From an uncultured Bacilli bacterium (GTDB lineage Bacteria > Bacillota_I > Bacilli_A > RF39 > UBA660), in NCBI GenBank assembly GCA_947595415.1, contig CANQER010000047.1:1-7810 (forward strand): 7,810 bases of DNA, read 5' to 3'. Every line of letters begins with the position of its first letter. Positions within the stretch are counted from its first letter, which is position 1. Shown one piece after another: positions 5,817 to 7,810 of this stretch. Below the pieces are notes generated by a model. The model was given only the letters and a program-made list of their open reading frames with translations. It made no database searches and was not told the DNA's origin. The translations under genes and the position numbers were made by a program.

Positions 5817-6953
5817 TTAATTATTGTTTAAAAAATCATATTTTTCATCAAAATAGATAATAATTGTTTTAATAGCTGCGATAAGTGGGGTTGCGATTAT
5901 CATTCCCACAATACCTAAGAAGTAACCACAAATAAGTAAACCAATGATGATTGTGACAGGATGTAGTTTAGTTGTCTTACTCATAATAAGTGGTTGTAGT
6001 AAATTGCCTTCTAAAAATTGAATAATAAAGATAACAATTAAAGTAAATAAACCAGTCATTGGATCTTGAGCAAACCCTACTAAAACAGCTGGTATACCTC
6101 CAATATAAGGTCCTGCATAAGGAATTATATTAGTAATTCCACAGAATAATCCAAATAGTAGTGGAGCTTTTAAGCCAACGATTGCTAAACCAACTGAAGT
6201 TATAATAAAGATAAATGTACAATCTAAAATAGCTCCTGTTACCCAAGTTCTTAGGGATGTATTTATTTCGTTAGTAAGATCTCTTGCATCTTTGTGATAT
6301 TTTTTAGGTAAAAATGTAATAAGATCATCTGCACTATCAAAACTAACAAGTAAGAAAAATCCTATGATTAAACCTACAATAATTATTCCAATTCCAGATA
6401 TAATTGATCTTGCGCCATTAATAACCATATCTGGTAGGGCATTAGTTATTCCAAATCCTACGTTTTCTAGTTTGTCAAATAGATCTTCTTTGAAGGCAAT
6501 AGCGTTAAATCCTTCAATGTTACTTAGTTTTTCAAAGAAGGCATCAATCCAAGTTCGCATGACATCTAAAATGTTAGGAAGCGTTTTAACAAGTTCATTT
6601 ACTTGAGAAGATAGCATTGGGATAATAGTTCCTATAATGATTGCGAGTATTCCCATTATAACTACATAAGTTAAAGCTGCTCCTATAACTCTTTTCATTC
6701 CTTTTCGTTTAAGGAAACTTACAACTGGATCAAACAACCAAGCTATTATTAAACCTATAAATAGTGGTGATAGTATTTTGATAACTGTGAATATAAAATT
6801 CATAATTTTCCATTCTTTAAATACTAATGTAATTGCATATATACAAGCAATTATAATAAGAAGATAAGCTATTTTAAGGATTTTTTTAGATAATCCTAAA
6901 ATATCATTTATTTTTTTTATATCTACTTCTTTAGAACTGTTTTTTCTAAGCAT
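5817..6953 (-). CDS. AI-2E family (PerM/YtvI-like) membrane transporter
   Basis: This 378-residue polytopic membrane protein belongs to the AI-2E transporter family (Pfam PF01594). Members have been linked to autoinducer export, Na+/H+ exchange or sporulation-related permease roles; for most the substrate is unknown. Hydrophobic segments lie at about 27-46, 53-74, 88-113, 184-206, 239-262, 263-279, 300-318 and 333-365. A soluble, partly amphipathic loop (115-180) sits between segments 3 and 4, as is typical. Family hallmarks are NIIPYAGPYIGGIPAVLVGF (275-294) and EGNLLQPLIMSKTTKLHPV (315-333). The length fits the family (about 340-390). GAGG ten bases upstream of the ATG and a TATAAT promoter support the start. 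It is the first gene of a probable operon with the kinase-like gene and alaS. Confidence 0.92.
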   Translation of the reverse strand: MLRKNSSKEVDIKKINDILGLSKKILKIAYLLIIIACIYAITLVFKEWKIMNFIFTVIKILSPLFIGLIIAWLFDPVVSFLKRKGMKRVIGAALTYVVIMGILAIIIGTIIPMLSSQVNELVKTLPNILDVMRTWIDAFFEKLSNIEGFNAIAFKEDLFDKLENVGFGITNALPDMVINGARSIISGIGIIIVGLIIGFFLLVSFDSADDLITFLPKKYHKDARDLTNEINTSLRTWVTGAILDCTFIFIITSVGLAIVGLKAPLLFGLFCGITNIIPYAGPYIGGIPAVLVGFAQDPMTGLFTLIVIFIIQFLEGNLLQPLIMSKTTKLHPVTIIIGLLICGYFLGIVGMIIATPLIAAIKTIIIYFDEKYDFLNNN

Positions 6954-6970
6954 ATATTCACCTCATTTTT

Positions 6971-7000
6971 ATTATATATTTTTTTTAACAAAAAAGTCAA
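6971..7000 (-). promoter_or_regulatory. Promoter of the AI-2E protein/kinase/alaS operon, nested in the frr terminator
   Basis: TTGACT (6995-7000) and TATAAT (6971-6976) are separated by 18 bases on the minus strand. The spacer contains an A8 run. The -35 box is the last six bases of the 3' arm of the frr terminator hairpin, so one short stretch ends one transcript and starts the next. The predicted start (about 6964) falls on the GAGG ribosome binding site, leaving a leader of about ten bases. Confidence 0.8.
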
Positions 7001-7013
7001 TAAAATATTGACT
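6990..7013 (-). terminator. Intrinsic terminator of frr
   Basis: AGTCAATA-TTT-TATTGACT (6995-7013) is a perfect eight-pair hairpin on the minus strand. Its terminal T begins a run of six T (6991-6996 as A on the plus strand). The frr TAG stop overlaps the start of the 5' arm. Confidence 0.88.
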
Positions 7014-7554
7014 AAACACTCATTAATTCTTGTTCTTTTAATTTCAATTTTTCATCAACTATTTTGTTGTATTTATCGATTAAATCTTGAACCATGACAG
7101 TTCCATCTTTAACGATATCTTCAGAAAATTCTGATTTTTTTATTTCGTTATTGGCTTCTTGTCTAATGGTACGAAGTGATATTTTAGCTTCTTCAGCCAT
7201 TGTTTTAGCTTGTTTTACGTATTCTTTTCTTGTTTGTTCTGTTAAAGGTGGAATGTTTAAAATGATTACTTCTCCATTGTTGTTAGGGGTTATTCCTATA
7301 TTTGATTCGTAGATTGCTTTTTCAATTCCTGAAAGACAGCTTTTATCAAATGGTTTGATTGCTAATTGTCTAGCTTCCGGAATTGATATATTAGCAAGTT
7401 GTTTTAGGGGTGTATCTACTCCATAGTAGTTAACCATTATTCCATCTAACATACTGGGATTGGCACGGCCTGCTCTTATATTTGTAAATCGTTTTTCCAA
7501 ACTAGTTATTGCATTTTGCATATTAGTTTCTGTTTTAGTTAAAATATTATCCAT
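7012..7554 (-). CDS. frr: Ribosome recycling factor
   Basis: RRF works with EF-G to split the post-termination ribosome complex so that subunits can be reused; it is essential in bacteria. The 180-residue protein is close to the usual 185. It carries the conserved RAGRANPSMLDGIMVNYYG (27-45) and PLKQLANISIPEARQLAIKPFDKS (49-72) blocks. The C-terminal half of the long helical bundle has PPLTEQTRKEYVKQAK (102-117) and RTIRQEANNEIKK (128-140). Arg109, Arg128 and Arg131 correspond to the ribosome-contacting arginines of the family. AGGAGG four bases before the ATG confirms the start. In many bacteria frr follows pyrH; here it has its own promoter, follows an unrelated gene and is closed by a terminator, so it looks monocistronic. 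Confidence 0.98.
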   Translation of the reverse strand: MDNILTKTETNMQNAITSLEKRFTNIRAGRANPSMLDGIMVNYYGVDTPLKQLANISIPEARQLAIKPFDKSCLSGIEKAIYESNIGITPNNNGEVIILNIPPLTEQTRKEYVKQAKTMAEEAKISLRTIRQEANNEIKKSEFSEDIVKDGTVMVQDLIDKYNKIVDEKLKLKEQELMSV

Positions 7555-7570
7555 AATTCCTCCTATAGTA

Positions 7571-7599
7571 ATTATATTATATTAAAAGTTTTTTTTCAA
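7571..7599 (-). promoter_or_regulatory. Promoter of frr
   Basis: TTGAAA (7594-7599), a 17-base spacer and a perfect TATAAT (7571-7576) lie between the stop of the upstream gene and the frr ribosome binding site AGGAGG (7559-7564). The predicted start at about 7564 coincides with the first base of that site, giving a leader of around ten bases. Confidence 0.8.
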
Positions 7600-7606
7600 G
7601 TATATT

Positions 7607-7810
7607 TTACCATTCGTCTTCTTTAGCACAATTACCATAGTTTTGATTAAGGCCACAGCCATCAAATAGACGTTTGTAGGTTTCTCTTATAAATTTACTC
7701 TTACAGTTTAGACCATTGGTACAATCCATATTGAAATCATCATATGTATTTTCATCGTTGTACTTTCTTATTTCTTTCATGGTTGCTGCATTAAGTTCTA
7801 TTGTATATAG
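7607..7810 (-). CDS. C-terminal 67 residues of an unrecognised protein with four cysteines
   Basis: An open frame enters from the high-coordinate edge and ends at TAA (7607-7609). It has no start inside the window. The visible part is hydrophilic and charged, with no membrane segment. It has four cysteines at visible positions 30, 36, 52 and 61 (spacing C-x5-C-x15-C-x8-C) in DCTNGLNC, DGCG and NYGNCAKEDEW. The spacing could suit a small metal-binding or disulfide-bonded element, but I recognise no family. The frame is supported by good codon use, a stop placed neatly 7 bases before the frr -35 box, and no competing frame. No intrinsic terminator is evident after it. Confidence 0.6.
   Translation of the reverse strand, partial: LYTIELNAATMKEIRKYNDENTYDDFNMDCTNGLNCKSKFIRETYKRLFDGCGLNQNYGNCAKEDEW

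Noticed and set aside
6364..6606. Plus-strand open frame of 80 codons
   Set aside because: It is antisense to the AI-2E family gene, whose hydrophobic codons give an open complementary frame; no start signal supports it.
7094..7312. Plus-strand open frame of 72 codons
   Set aside because: It is antisense to frr, a highly conserved gene, and has no ribosome binding site.
1..7810. Mycoplasma-type code with TGA as tryptophan
   Set aside because: Trp is encoded by TGG, and TGA ends deoC and the kinase-like gene at sensible places.
1..7810. Mobile element, CRISPR array, tRNA/rRNA gene, toxin-antitoxin pair or defence system
   Set aside because: No transposase, repeat-spacer pattern, tRNA cloverleaf or paired small genes are visible; the dNMP kinase-like gene alone is not evidence of a prophage.

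Overview
This 7.8 kb window is AT-rich, has short intergenic gaps and strong purine-rich ribosome binding sites, and carries every supported gene on the minus strand. It also has a tRNA-sensing T-box leader. Together these point to a low-GC Gram-positive bacterium (Firmicutes/Bacillota, perhaps an uncultured gut Bacilli or Mollicutes-like lineage). TGG encodes tryptophan and TGA is used as a stop (deoC, the kinase-like gene), so the mycoplasma code is not in use. The lineage is inferred from style and content only.

In the direction of transcription (high to low coordinates), the window opens with the C-terminal end of an unrecognised four-cysteine protein (7607-7810). Next comes frr (ribosome recycling factor) with its own promoter and a terminator that overlaps its stop codon. 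A promoter whose -35 box lies inside that terminator then drives a probable three-gene operon: an AI-2E-family membrane protein, a P-loop kinase resembling deoxynucleoside monophosphate kinases, and a compact alaS. A 261-residue protein of unknown function follows as a likely single-gene unit with a near-consensus promoter and a terminator.

A cation diffusion facilitator transporter comes next, from an extended -10 promoter, and it overlaps an O6-alkylguanine-DNA alkyltransferase-like gene. That gene has lost the catalytic cysteine (PTHR instead of PCHR), and its full-length frame has no standard start codon. Inside the end of this gene lies a strong promoter for a T-box leader with a UAC (Tyr) specifier. 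The leader precedes deoC and tyrS, which overlap by four bases; tyrS runs off the low-coordinate edge.

Most of the content is translation housekeeping (frr, alaS, tyrS) mixed with nucleotide metabolism (deoC, the kinase-like gene) and transport. I see no mobile element, CRISPR array, phage module or defence system. The points most worth a second look are the non-canonical expression platform of the T-box, deoC being placed under tyrosine control, the active-site-less alkyltransferase homologue, the short AlaRS, and a recurring promoter layout that predicts very short 5' leaders.
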